This document shows, in pieces, positions 26,801-36,085 of a stretch of DNA of 64,000 nt. The first letter of the stretch is position 1, and each line of letters begins with the position of its first letter. A program made the position numbers and the translations under genes. Origin of the DNA: Virgisporangium ochraceum (lineage in GTDB: Bacteria; Actinomycetota; Actinomycetes; Mycobacteriales; Micromonosporaceae); assembly GCF_016863655.1 (NCBI RefSeq), contig NZ_BOPH01000003.1, positions 21,142 through 85,141 on the forward strand, in the 5' to 3' direction. The notes beneath the pieces were generated by a model. The model saw only the letters and a list, made by a program, of their open reading frames with translations, had not been told where the DNA came from and did no database searches.

Positions 26801-27628
26801 GCCGGTGTTGCGGTGCTCGGGCTGCCAGGGGCGGCCCGGCTCGGGTGGCCGGTACTCCGGCGGTCCGAACTCCGCCGGTCCGAACTGGGCCTCGGCCCGG
26901 CCGTGCTGGGGACCCTCGTCGGAGCGCTGGCGGAACCGGAACGGGCGCTGGTAGCGGATCCGCTCGTCGTAGCTGTGCCGGTCGGACCGGCGTGGCGGCT
27001 CGGCGTCCCCGTCGGGCGCGGCCTGGTGGTCCGAGACGCTCGGGAAGTGGTGGGCCGACTCGTCCTGGTGGCGCGGCTGCGGCGGCGGCAACTGCGGCTG
27101 CGGCGGCATCTGCGGCGGCTGGGGGCCGGGCGGCTGGAACGCCGTTGGCTCGAACGTCGTTGGCTCGAAGGTCGGCGGCTCGAACGTCTGCGGCTGGAAC
27201 GTCGGCGGCTGGAACGCCGGCGGTTCGTACGCTGGCGGCTGCGGGTTCGGCGGAGGTTGCGGGACCTGTGGCTGCGATGCCTGGGGCTGCGGTGCCTGTG
27301 GCTGGGGGACCTGTGGCTGGGGGACCTGGGGCTGCGGGACCTGTTGGTGGGGGATCTGTTGGTGCGGGATGAACGGCACCCGGTTCACGTCGGCCGGGTC
27401 GTTCGCGAACGGCGGGCCGGGCACCTCCGCGCGACCGCGGGCGACCGGGGGTTCATCGGCGCCGGTCTCCTCGTCCGGGGGATTTCCGGAGACCCGGCGG
27501 CGCCAGGTCGACACCATTTCCTCGAGCACCGGATCGGCACCGTTCGACCCGTTTCGGGCGGCTGCCCGGGCGAGCGCACCGTTACCGACGTGGTTGTGCC
27601 CGTCGGGTGCCCGCTCTCGATCATCCAC
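23864..27628 (-). CDS. Very long repeat-rich disordered protein with conserved C-terminal domain
   Basis: 1254 residues. The start is GTG 27626-27628 with SD AAGGAG 6 nt upstream. Reading further upstream would cross the divergent TetR gene. Residues 80-750 are low-complexity blocks: VPQPQ repeats, FEPPT/FQPPT repeats, VTSAPP repeats, then HQAAPHQ/AAHQ repeats. A small folded segment follows near 720 (FPAVIDAVQGVVGVREAEI). After that come SEPPELTEPTGM and EEARDVEEARD repeats. The last 165 residues look folded (VRLEQVEVNSHGLDAEVQVRLS, GYMLRLSATATAGALDALL, VVRATLAAANRRLDALLP). No signal peptide or transmembrane segment. I do not recognise it; scaffold or condensate roles are only guesses. Confidence 0.75.
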   Translation of the reverse strand: MDDRERAPDGHNHVGNGALARAAARNGSNGADPVLEEMVSTWRRRVSGNPPDEETGADEPPVARGRAEVPGPPFANDPADVNRVPFIPHQQIPHQQVPQPQVPQPQVPQPQAPQPQASQPQVPQPPPNPQPPAYEPPAFQPPTFQPQTFEPPTFEPTTFEPTAFQPPGPQPPQMPPQPQLPPPQPRHQDESAHHFPSVSDHQAAPDGDAEPPRRSDRHSYDERIRYQRPFRFRQRSDEGPQHGRAEAQFGPAEFGPPEYRPPEPGRPWQPEHRNTGPEFGHHAAAPGIAPRSPAPFGMPEVPVSPASPVSPAPPVSSAPPVTSVPPAPPVTSAPPVTSAPPVSSAPPMTSAPPARPAEGGVTPPAMPADGGVTPPYGVVSPAARSNPFEPPPAVDPYAAAPSGETTFGGPAYPPEPTTAFGGVAEAPAGHRATSPEPTTAFGGHARPASAEPAASYESSGRPIHRNDGSHGATVDPPRFAGRRSVRPTSSPPARFESPHQAAPQQIAPHHQAEPHQAAPHQGTAPHQAAPHPAAPHPAAPQHIDPHQAAHQAAHQAAHQAARQPAVPAPLIPPYQGTAPPTAATAPPVVPPPLIPPVSPAADRLWAGGPWSDGSWASGASPSVGWQTAPVSGAGPTSPAYPYTPEPEPTVTGPLPPPPPPIPSSGAFDGPPAPPDLPQRIPMAPDVPTVPGGDGPEGAVDDAPADLSRIADFFRNEEPAEERRDGFDFPAVIDAVQGVVGVREAEIVNIDGRHTLRLDLSDDADPGEVSRAVARLLKEQMGVSAEPARPSSGAEVPVDAVGRAPEEPDAMPVPRPVEQNSAADTRRAPNASPASAAARNERGDRHERGERGERATVGEAVEPAPVVAAHEPEVTGDSTPIAPPHPDEPAATSEPEPSEPTGMSEPPELTEPTGMSEPPELAPSSDPVPPRLADLPRVGEPPTSADSVRFGSVPSRPGLPSPRAGSRPGDGRPLRARLAAIEPDLSFEAWLEAIRPGATRPPRDADETRDAEEARNVEEARDVEEARDAGEIQNEEAIHSEEHPEAVAEEADGREPADEHHSLVGMPMAPVFTDPTEQQPEAAEEEAEKHDRRALEPASIHREPLPELGVPNAPAYQFAGSGGRVRLEQVEVNSHGLDAEVQVRLSAGGTGAVGHAVGPAVDGYMLRLSATATAGALDALLTDPDSGTRIGRCYIEHATVVPLGTCEIALVVMLIVSGGFAEQLSGSAIVAGDVRQAVVRATLAAANRRLDALLP

Positions 27629-27730
27629 CGTGCGCTCCTTGGTCGCCTGCCGTGAGGCTACCGTGTGCATGGAGAGTGGGTAAGTTGCTACAGCGGCCAA
27701 ACGGTGCGCTTGGCGGATCGGGAGGGTGAC

Positions 27731-28369
27731 ATGAGTTCCGCGACCAGCGGCTCGCAGGCGCCCGGCAGACCGGTGCGGTTGCCCCGTTCCGCGCGCCGGA
27801 AGCAGCTGCTCGCCGCAGCTCAGCAGGTGTTCGTGGCGCAGGGGTACCACGCTGCCGCGATGGACGAGATCGCCGAGCGGGCGGGCGTGTCGAAGCCGGT
27901 CCTGTACCAGCATTTCCCGGGGAAGCTCGAGCTCTACCTGGCGCTCCTCGACACCCACTGCGACGCGATGCTGGCCCGCATGCACGAGGCGATGGCCGCC
28001 ACCACGGAGAACAAGCAGCGGGTCCGGAACGCGATGGCGGCCTACTTCGACTTCATCGACCACGAGAGCGAGGCGTTCCGGCTCGTCTTCGAGTCGGACC
28101 TGCGCAACGACGATGCCGTGCGCGAGCGGGTCGACCGGGTCGAGAGCGGCTGCATCGCGGTCATCACCGACACGATCATGGCGGACACCGGTGTGAGCCG
28201 GGCGCGGGCCGAACTGCTGGCCGCCGGCCTGGTGGGGGCGGCCGAGACCGCCGCGCGGTTCTGGCTCTCCGGCGGCCGTCAGGTCGACAAGGCGGAGGCC
28301 GAGAAGCTGGTCGCGGCGCTGGCCTGGCGCGGTATCGCAAGTTTCCCGATGTACGGCGAACAGCCCTGA
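27731..28369 (+). CDS. TetR family transcriptional regulator
   Basis: 212 residues. The N-terminal helix-turn-helix is clear (MDEIAERAGVSKPVLYQHF), followed by an all-helical ligand domain. ATG 27731 has SD GGGAGGG; an upstream in-frame start at 27665 lacks one. It is divergent from the long disordered protein, with a 102-nt shared control region. Together with DUF3107 (28460), the ferritin-like gene and the DEAD-box gene it forms a neighbourhood that is frequent in actinobacteria. Confidence 0.93.
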   Translation: MSSATSGSQAPGRPVRLPRSARRKQLLAAAQQVFVAQGYHAAAMDEIAERAGVSKPVLYQHFPGKLELYLALLDTHCDAMLARMHEAMAATTENKQRVRNAMAAYFDFIDHESEAFRLVFESDLRNDDAVRERVDRVESGCIAVITDTIMADTGVSRARAELLAAGLVGAAETAARFWLSGGRQVDKAEAEKLVAALAWRGIASFPMYGEQP

Positions 28370-28380
28370 CCTGTCCTTGT

Positions 28381-28405
28381 GCGCGGTAACCGGTTGATAC
28401 CGCGC
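28381..28405. promoter_or_regulatory. Inverted repeat, possible operator or terminator
   Basis: GCGCGGTA (28381-28388) and TACCGCGC (28398-28405) are perfect 8-bp arms around a 9-nt spacer. It lies 12 nt after the TetR stop and 55 nt before DUF3107. Spacing and symmetry would suit a TetR-type operator. A weak terminator is the alternative. Confidence 0.45.
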
Positions 28406-28459
28406 TAACCTGCTACCGGCAGTCATCACGCGAGTTAACGCAGCACATAGGAGGAGACC

Positions 28460-28687
28460 TTGGAGGTCAAGATCGGCGTCCAGTACGCAGCCCGCGAGCT
28501 GGTGCTGGAAAGCGGTCAGACGCCGGCAGAGGTCGAGAAGGCCGTGACCGAGGCGCTCTCCGACGACGACGGGGTCCTCAACCTGGTCGACGAGAAGGGC
28601 CGTCGCATCATCGTGCCCGTCAGCAAGGTCGCGTACGTCGAGATCGCGGAGGCGGTGACCCGGAAGGTCGGCTTCACCGTGAGCTGA
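28460..28687 (+). CDS. DUF3107 family protein
   Basis: 75 residues, full length for this actinobacterial family (MEVKIGVQYAARELVLESGQ, VEIAEAVTRKVGFTVS). The start codon is TTG, supported by a strong SD AGGAGGA ending 5 nt before it. Function is unknown; several members are annotated as ATP-binding without experimental support that I can cite. It ends at a hairpin terminator shared with the opposing gene. Confidence 0.9.
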   Translation: MEVKIGVQYAARELVLESGQTPAEVEKAVTEALSDDDGVLNLVDEKGRRIIVPVSKVAYVEIAEAVTRKVGFTVS

Positions 28688-28707
28688 CCCTGTCCGGGTG
28701 TCCATAC

Positions 28708-28735
28708 ACGGGCGGTTCCCTCGGGAGCCGCCCGT
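28708..28735. terminator. Bidirectional hairpin terminator
   Basis: A 13-bp stem with one G-T pair: 28708-28720 pairs with 28723-28735 (ACGGGCGGTTCCC / GGGAGCCGCCCGT). It lies between the convergent DUF3107 and ferritin-like genes. Confidence 0.75.
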
Positions 28736-28740
28736 TCTGG

Positions 28741-29529
28741 TCAGTTGTTGAGCCCCACCGAGGTCATGCGGGCCGAGTGTGCCGAGGTGAGCCGCTTGAA
28801 CAGGCTGGCCGCCTGGTCGCCGACGCCCACCATCACCAGGGCCACCAGGTCGGCATGGGCCACCGCGACCTGCTGCGCCTGCGACAGCGCCTCCCCCGAC
28901 AGTCGCCGCGCCCACATCGACAGCCGGTTGGCCACCTTCGGGTCGGCGGCGATGGCCGCCCGGATCTCCTCGGCCGAGAACTCTTCGAAGCGCGACTCGT
29001 GCAGCACGTCGAGCACCAGCTCCCGGTCGGGCGAGCGGAGGAAGCCGGCGATCTCGCGGTAGAAGTCGTCGGCGAGCCCTTCACCGATGTAGGCCTTGGT
29101 GAGCGCCTCGAGCCAGTCGTTGGGCTCGGTCTTCGCGTGGTACTCCTGCAGCGGACCCACGAAGGGAGACATCGCCGCCTCCGGGTCGGTGCCCAGCTCC
29201 CGCAGCCGGTCGGCGAGCCGGCAGTAGTTGTCGATCTCCCGACCGGCCATCTCGCTGAGGATCGCCCGGCGGGTGAGGTCGGGCGCGAGGCGGGCGTCGG
29301 CGGCCATCCGGTCGAAGGCGACCAGCTCCGCGTAGGCGAGGAGCCCGAGCAGCTCGATCACCGCCGCCCCGCCCGACGGGTCCTCGGCGGGCGCGGATGC
29401 CTCGGAGGTCGCGGATGCGTCGGGCGCCGCGGATGCCTCGGATGCCCCTGGGGTCGCTGGTGCCTCCGGGGTCGCGGGGGCCTCGGCGGTGTCGCGGGCC
29501 TCCGGCGGCGGGGGTTGGGTCTCGGCCAC
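28741..29529 (-). CDS. Ferritin-like fold protein (MiaE-related)
   Basis: 262 residues. The first 50 are a low-complexity Ala/Pro/Ser/Glu stretch. The rest is a ferritin-like four-helix bundle of the actinobacterial MiaE-related type. LLAYAELVAFDRMAADAR and ILSEMAGREIDNYCRLADRL are helices with carboxylate positions. In the second, the residue where di-iron members usually carry His is Asn, so metal binding is uncertain. GTG or ATG start near 29529. It is convergent with DUF3107 and divergent from the DEAD-box helicase. Confidence 0.78.
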   Translation of the reverse strand: MAETQPPPPEARDTAEAPATPEAPATPGASEASAAPDASATSEASAPAEDPSGGAAVIELLGLLAYAELVAFDRMAADARLAPDLTRRAILSEMAGREIDNYCRLADRLRELGTDPEAAMSPFVGPLQEYHAKTEPNDWLEALTKAYIGEGLADDFYREIAGFLRSPDRELVLDVLHESRFEEFSAEEIRAAIAADPKVANRLSMWARRLSGEALSQAQQVAVAHADLVALVMVGVGDQAASLFKRLTSAHSARMTSVGLNN

Positions 29530-30027
29530 GTGCGCAGGTTACCGCCCGGCCCACGCGTCGGCCCGCGGCGCGACCTGTCGGAGCGGTCTCCGGTCCGGCA
29601 GGTGCCGGTGCCGACCCACGTCGGGGTGCCGGGAGCAGCGGGTTGCCCCGTTTCGCCCGCTGCCGCGGTCCCATAGCGGGCGCTACCCCGTCTGCACCCC
29701 TCTGCTCACCGACCCGCACCCCAGAGAGCGCTCCCCCATCCGCGCGGCGATGCCACGTTGATCGGTTTGGCCAGGTACCATGTGCAGAAATGCTCGTACC
29801 GCGCCTGCTCCATCGTGAGGCGTGGTGCCGCGCGAGAGGGCCCGCATCCGGCGGGAACCCCGCGCCTGTCGAACCGGGCCGCGCCCCGCGGCCCTCCGGC
29901 GCAGTGCCGCCCACCTGTACCACGGGTGGCGCCGCGTGAAAGCAGCGCTGCACAGCGCGCGCCGGCGAAAACCGAGCGCACCGATACCGGTCGGGCGCTC
30001 CCGCGAGAGAGACACCCCGACAACTCC
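29530..30027. other. 498-nt intergenic region and leader of the DEAD-box gene
   Basis: Divergent control region. No convincing gene: rightward open frames here encode Arg/Pro-rich sequence without SDs or family similarity. The strand before the helicase ATG is rich in short G/C hairpins, and a long 5' leader is plausible because the last 250 nt contain no clear promoter. I see no recognised riboswitch. Confidence 0.4.
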
Positions 30028-31655
<1,628 letters not shown>

Positions 31656-31659
<4 letters not shown>

Positions 31660-32705
31660 GCGGCGCGTTCGATCCCCGGCGGGTCGGGCGCGAGCTCGCC
31701 CGCCGGCGCCGTACCCATGGCGGCCGCGACTGGCCGGCGACGTTCGCCGACCGGCTCACCGAGCCGCTGCCCGGTCCAGCCGCAGTGTTCCGGATGATGC
31801 GCGAGCGCCGGTCGGCTCCGGTGTCGATGGCTGATGCCGTTCGCATTCCGCGTTCCGTGTCCGGGTCGCTCCCTTCGTTGGAGACCGGCGTGACCTGGGT
31901 GGGGCACGCCACGTACGTGGTGCAGATCGGCGGGAAGGTGATCCTGACCGATCCGGTGTGGTCGCGGCGCATCCCGGGCACGCCGGCCCGGGTGACCCCG
32001 CCGGGGCTGCCCTGGGAGGCGTTGCCGCAAATCGACGCCGTGGTCATCAGCCACAACCACTACGACCACCTCGACGCGCCGACGATCCGGCGCCTCCCAC
32101 GCGACACGCCGGTGTTCGTGCCCGCGATGCTCGGCGCGTGGTTCCGGTCGCGCGGCTTCCGCGACGTCGTCGAACTGGACTGGTGGGAGTCCCGCCCGCT
32201 CGACGGGGTGACCGTCGAGTTCGTGCCCGCGCACCACTGGAGCCGTCGCGGGCTGACCGACACGTGCAAGACCCTCTGGGGTGGATGGATCTTCTCCGTT
32301 CCGGGCTCCTCGGTTCCGGGCTCCTCGGTTTCGGGCTCCTCGGTTTCGGGCTCCTCGGTTTCGGGCTCCAAGATCTACTTCGCTGGCGACACCGGCTACG
32401 GACACTGGTTCCGCGAGATCGGCGCCCGGCATCCGGACATCGATCTCGCCCTGCTCCCGGTCGGGGCCTACGAGCCCCGCTGGTTCATGCGCCCGATGCA
32501 CTGCAACCCCGCGGAGGCGGTCCAGGCATGCGTCGACCTGGGCGCTCCCCGCATGGCGACGATGCACTGGGGGACGTTCGTGCTGTCCGCGGAGCCGTTG
32601 CTGGCCCCGATGGCGGAGGCCCAGCGCGCGTGGGCCGAGGCAGGCCGTCCCCCGGATGATCTCTGGACGTTGGCGGTGGGTGAGTCGCGGGCCCTGTCTC
32701 CGTGA
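31656..32705 (+). CDS. Metallo-beta-lactamase-fold hydrolase (NAPE-PLD/UlaG-like) with internal minisatellite
   Basis: 349 residues. WVGHATYVVQIGGKVILTDP and the zinc motif HNHYDH belong to the MBL family close to NAPE-hydrolysing phospholipase D. HHWSRRGLTDTCKTLWGGW, FAGDTGYG and MHWGTF complete the sites. Between WGGW and the KIYFAGDTG strand, residues about 214-239 consist of a repeated (V/S)(P/S)GSS unit encoded by a 15-bp tandem repeat. This is a loop where the family normally has a short turn. GTG 31656 overlaps the helicase stop. Substrate unknown. Confidence 0.87.
32301..32372. repeat. 15-bp tandem repeat, five units, inside the MBL gene
   Basis: Units begin at 32301, 32316, 32331, 32346 and 32361 (last one partial). 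The consensus is (C/T)CGGGCTCCTCGGTT. The first two units have C and the later ones T at position 1. The period keeps frame, so unit gain or loss would only lengthen or shorten a Ser/Gly loop. Confidence 0.93.
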
Positions 32706-32722
32706 CCTGGCACGCTTGACGG

Positions 32723-33856
32723 ATGCCTGAAGCCCTCGATGCCGCCCTGCTGCGTGTCCGCGACCGACTGCTGGACGCTGATCATCTGGTCCGCGCGGTG
32801 GCGGCCGGCCGGCGTCGCGGGCTGCCCGCGGGCCTCGTGCGTGCGGAGGTTCGTCCGGTGACGCTGAAGGCCGGCCAACGCGTGCAGGTGATGACGAACG
32901 ACGGCAGCCGGCCGACGGTGCGGAACGTGCTGCCGGGAGAAGAACTGTCCGCCGCCGTGGACGCGCTGTTGGCGGAGCCGTTCGGCAACTGGCACGTCGA
33001 GACGACGACGGAGACCCTGCAGTTGCGGGTCACCAAGCGCGGTGAGGCGCAGGTCCACGTCTCCTCCTCCTCTTCTTGTTCTCCTGCCTCCGCTCACGAC
33101 CGGTCCCCTTCACACCTGATCGCCCCCGACGACCCGCTGTTCACCGTCCTCGGTGCCACCGCGGCGAAGCGCCGCCAGGTGGACGCGTTCCTGCGTTCCC
33201 TGGAAGCCACGGTCGACCTCTCCTTCTCCCCGTTGCGGATCGTCGATCTCGGCTGCGGGAACGCGTATCTGACGTTTGCCACCTACCGGTACCTTTCCGG
33301 GCTCGGTCTGGACGTGACGGTCACCGGGGTCGACGTCCGGGACGACCAGCGAGAGCGGAACTCGAAGGTGGCCGAGTCCCTGGGTTGGGGTGACCGGGTC
33401 ACGTTCGTCGCTGGGACCATCCTGGATGCCCCGGTGGACGGGGCCGATCTGGTACTGGCGCTGCACGCTTGCGACACCGCAACCGACGAAGCCCTGGCCC
33501 GGGCGGTGGGCTGGCGTTCCAAGTGGGTCCTGGCCGCGCCTTGCTGTCATCACGACGTGGCTGCCCAACTGCGGCGGGGGGAAGCGCCGGAGCCTTATGG
33601 GTTGGTGACACGTTACGGGATTTTGAGGGAACGGTTCGCGGATGTGTTGACGGATGGTTTGCGGGCTTCTTTGTTGAGGCTGTGGGGGTACAGGGTGGAG
33701 GTTGTCGAGTTTGTGGACTCTGTGCATACGCCCCGGAATCTGTTGATTCGGGCTTCTTATTCGGGGGTGGCGGCTACGGATGCGCAGCGTGCCGAGTACG
33801 AGGGGCTGACAAAGTCGTGGGGGGTGATGCCTCGGTTGGAGGAACTTCTCCGATAA
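32723..33856 (+). CDS. SAM-dependent methyltransferase (Methyltransf_32-like)
   Basis: 377 residues. A Rossmann SAM site is seen near 172 (RIVDLGCGNAYLTFATYRYL), then VTGVDVRDDQRERN, LVLALHACDTATDEAL and APCCHHDVAAQL. These resemble the family that includes eukaryotic METTL25-like proteins. Residues 1-130 are a separate domain with a Ser-rich joint (VSSSSSCSPAS). The last 270 nt show a composition shift: third positions become T and G rich, unlike the first 850 nt. ATG 32723 follows the MBL stop by 17 nt. Confidence 0.83.
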   Translation: MPEALDAALLRVRDRLLDADHLVRAVAAGRRRGLPAGLVRAEVRPVTLKAGQRVQVMTNDGSRPTVRNVLPGEELSAAVDALLAEPFGNWHVETTTETLQLRVTKRGEAQVHVSSSSSCSPASAHDRSPSHLIAPDDPLFTVLGATAAKRRQVDAFLRSLEATVDLSFSPLRIVDLGCGNAYLTFATYRYLSGLGLDVTVTGVDVRDDQRERNSKVAESLGWGDRVTFVAGTILDAPVDGADLVLALHACDTATDEALARAVGWRSKWVLAAPCCHHDVAAQLRRGEAPEPYGLVTRYGILRERFADVLTDGLRASLLRLWGYRVEVVEFVDSVHTPRNLLIRASYSGVAATDAQRAEYEGLTKSWGVMPRLEELLR

Positions 33857-33863
33857 GGCTCAT

Positions 33864-34946
33864 CTATCTAGCACGGCGGCTCAGTAGCACCACGGCCCCC
33901 ACCACGGTAGCCAACCCTGCCACGACGACGAGGGCCGCCACCAAAGCGCCAAGACCCCCGGCACCGCCAGCGGGAGGATCCGATTGGCCGACCGCGCGGC
34001 TTGGACTCGGAGATAATTCCGCGGAAAGCGGTGGCACGTCGGCTGTGAGTGCGGCCACGGGGTTGACGATCCCGAATCCGTATTCCCTGTCGCGCCCTGG
34101 GGGTCCCCGGTCGATCGCCGTCGCTGTCATCCGGTGAACAACTTCTGTCGCCTTGAGTTCAGGAAATCTCGAACGCACGAGAGCAGCCACCCCAGCAATA
34201 ATTGCCGTAGATGCGCTTGTCCCGGTGCCCTTAGCGTAACCGCGTGCTCTATCTGTAGAAACAATATCCACCGCTGGCGCCGCGAGCATTGCCTCGGGAC
34301 CTGCCACTGAGATATCTGCGTGATTTCCGGCTTGATCAATACCAACCGCCGCAACGACGCCTGCATAGTTCGCGGGTACCTGAACGCCTACGCTCGGCCG
34401 GTTACCAACTCCGGCTACAACAACGATATCCTCCTGCAATGCCCGCTGTATGGCGGTCTCCAGCAAACGATCATCGCTAGACGTCAGCGCTAGGCAGATT
34501 ATTTTTGCGCCCATCACCACCGCTTGATCGATACCAGCCGAAACGGATGATGGTCCGTAGTCAGGAATCGCGATCGGAATGATGACGGCGCGTGGCGCCA
34601 CACCTAATGCACCGACTACATCTTGTTGTCCCCTAGCGGCTATCAGTCCAGCCATCGAGGTCCCATGTCCGTTGGAATCGGTACGGCCATCCCCGACACC
34701 ATTCACGACCGATCCACTACCGACCGCATTGGCCAGGTCAGGATGTGAGGCATCAACTCCGGTATCAACCACGGCAACCGTCACGCGATCACCCAATGAG
34801 ATCGAATGTGTCTCACTTATCCGGAGAAACGGTAAGTGCCATTGCGCATCTCTAATGCTGTCTGCGGCTGCAGCACCTGGCGATAACAGCTGAACGGCCA
34901 CCGACGTGACAATCCAGAGCGACATGAAACGAAACGCTGCGATCAC
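33864..34946 (-). CDS. Mycosin-like subtilisin protease of a type VII secretion system
   Basis: 360 residues. N-terminal signal sequence (hydrophobic to about residue 28), S8 catalytic triad Asp61 (VVDTGVD), His94 (NGHGTS) and Ser244 (GTGTSAST), oxyanion Asn182, and one C-terminal transmembrane helix (about 330-352) with a basic end. This is the mycosin (MycP) architecture, a membrane protease that supports ESX secretion. GTG at 34944-34946 overlaps the upstream gene's stop by 4 nt. GC content is clearly lower than the neighbours and codons ending in A/T are frequent. No EccB, EccC, EccD or EccE gene lies in the window. Confidence 0.88.
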   Translation of the reverse strand: MIAAFRFMSLWIVTSVAVQLLSPGAAAADSIRDAQWHLPFLRISETHSISLGDRVTVAVVDTGVDASHPDLANAVGSGSVVNGVGDGRTDSNGHGTSMAGLIAARGQQDVVGALGVAPRAVIIPIAIPDYGPSSVSAGIDQAVVMGAKIICLALTSSDDRLLETAIQRALQEDIVVVAGVGNRPSVGVQVPANYAGVVAAVGIDQAGNHADISVAGPEAMLAAPAVDIVSTDRARGYAKGTGTSASTAIIAGVAALVRSRFPELKATEVVHRMTATAIDRGPPGRDREYGFGIVNPVAALTADVPPLSAELSPSPSRAVGQSDPPAGGAGGLGALVAALVVVAGLATVVGAVVLLSRRAR

Positions 34947-36085
34947 CGATCGATTCCGATCACGCCTGGCCCAAGGTCAAAGGGCACTTCTGCCGCTGGC
35001 TCGATGACCGGACTAACGTCCTCCGGCACCTCCCACACCATGGTCAGTGGCGCTGGGGGAACATGACGGTCACCAGCTCCACCGCGAGCACCTCCCATCA
35101 ACGGAAACGCGGAGGCTGGTACCGCTGACCGATTTGCCTCTATCACACCACCAACAGGATTGACCTTTGCCTGTGGCCGGCCTAGGCCCGTGACTGGAGG
35201 GAACGGCGCCGTTCCGCTTGCAGCGTGCCCGGCGCTGCCACCGACTCGTGCCACCCTTCCAATCTCTGGCTGAGCCGAGGGAAGGGGTATCGAACCCATA
35301 CCCCTGGGACCGACGGTAGAAATCGACGACGGCGCCGCACCCGGCAAGGCACTCGGTTCCACCCTTGCCGGGAGCGAATCCGAGGATCCCACCGGCTTCG
35401 GCGATACCGTAGACCCGGCGAGGCCCGGATGACCATCAATCGCGCCGGTTGACTCAACAGAAGGCGGCGTCAATCGCGTTGTCATCGCAGCCGTCCGCTT
35501 ACTCCGACCGTTCCCCGACTGCGCAGCGCTCTGTGATGCGCCGCCTATCGGATCCTTGGTCCAGATCGGCTGCTCACCTGGCGGAGATAGTTGAACGAGC
35601 CGCCGGGAAGATTCCAGGACTTCCTGGTCGTTCTGGGACATGCGGATTCGGGCACGTGCGTTCAGACCCTCCGGGGAATTCGAGTCACCCAGTGAAACGC
35701 GGCGGGCCTGTTCAGCCGTAGGCGCATTCGCGTAGGACTCCCACTCCTGCATCAGTTCAGCCATGTCGGCCTTGGCGGAGGACAGGCTGGACAGGACGCC
35801 GGCGATTGCCGAGTAGTTGGTTGCCGCATCGAGGCTGGCCTGGAGGATCGCCGTCCTCAGCTGGGTGATGTGCTCGATGAAGGCCTGGGCGGCGGGGCTC
35901 TTGCCCGGGGGCCACGCGTAACTCAGCTCGTCGGCGCAGGCTTTCAGGCGACCGGCGTGATGGAGGAGCAGGTCGTGGGTTCGCCGCCAGGCGTTGACCT
36001 GCTGCCACGCGGTCTGGGTGTCGGCGGCCTGGGCGGAGGCCCACATCTGGGGCACGCTGCGGCCGGCCCAGGTTCCCTCACTCAA
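34943..36085 (-). CDS. ESX/PPE-like secreted-substrate candidate
   Basis: About 380 residues. The N-terminal 130 form helices typical of WXG/PPE-like ESX substrates (TWAGRSVPQMWASAQAADTQ, WQQVNAWRRTHDLLLHHAGR, LSYAWPPGKSPAAQAFIEHI). The remainder is Pro/Ser/Gly-rich and disordered. I placed the start at TTG 36083-36085, inside the end of the upstream gene (8-nt overlap); ATG 36049 is an alternative. It is coupled on both sides with the other substrate-like gene and the mycosin. Its 3' two-thirds share the low GC of the mycosin gene. Confidence 0.65.
   Translation of the reverse strand: MSEGTWAGRSVPQMWASAQAADTQTAWQQVNAWRRTHDLLLHHAGRLKACADELSYAWPPGKSPAAQAFIEHITQLRTAILQASLDAATNYSAIAGVLSSLSSAKADMAELMQEWESYANAPTAEQARRVSLGDSNSPEGLNARARIRMSQNDQEVLESSRRLVQLSPPGEQPIWTKDPIGGASQSAAQSGNGRSKRTAAMTTRLTPPSVESTGAIDGHPGLAGSTVSPKPVGSSDSLPARVEPSALPGAAPSSISTVGPRGMGSIPLPSAQPEIGRVARVGGSAGHAASGTAPFPPVTGLGRPQAKVNPVGGVIEANRSAVPASAFPLMGGARGGAGDRHVPPAPLTMVWEVPEDVSPVIEPAAEVPFDLGPGVIGIDR

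Noticed and set aside
27629..28915. Upstream extension of the long disordered protein to about 1683 codons
   Set aside because: It would run antisense through TetR and DUF3107, both clear families; GTG 27628 has its own SD.
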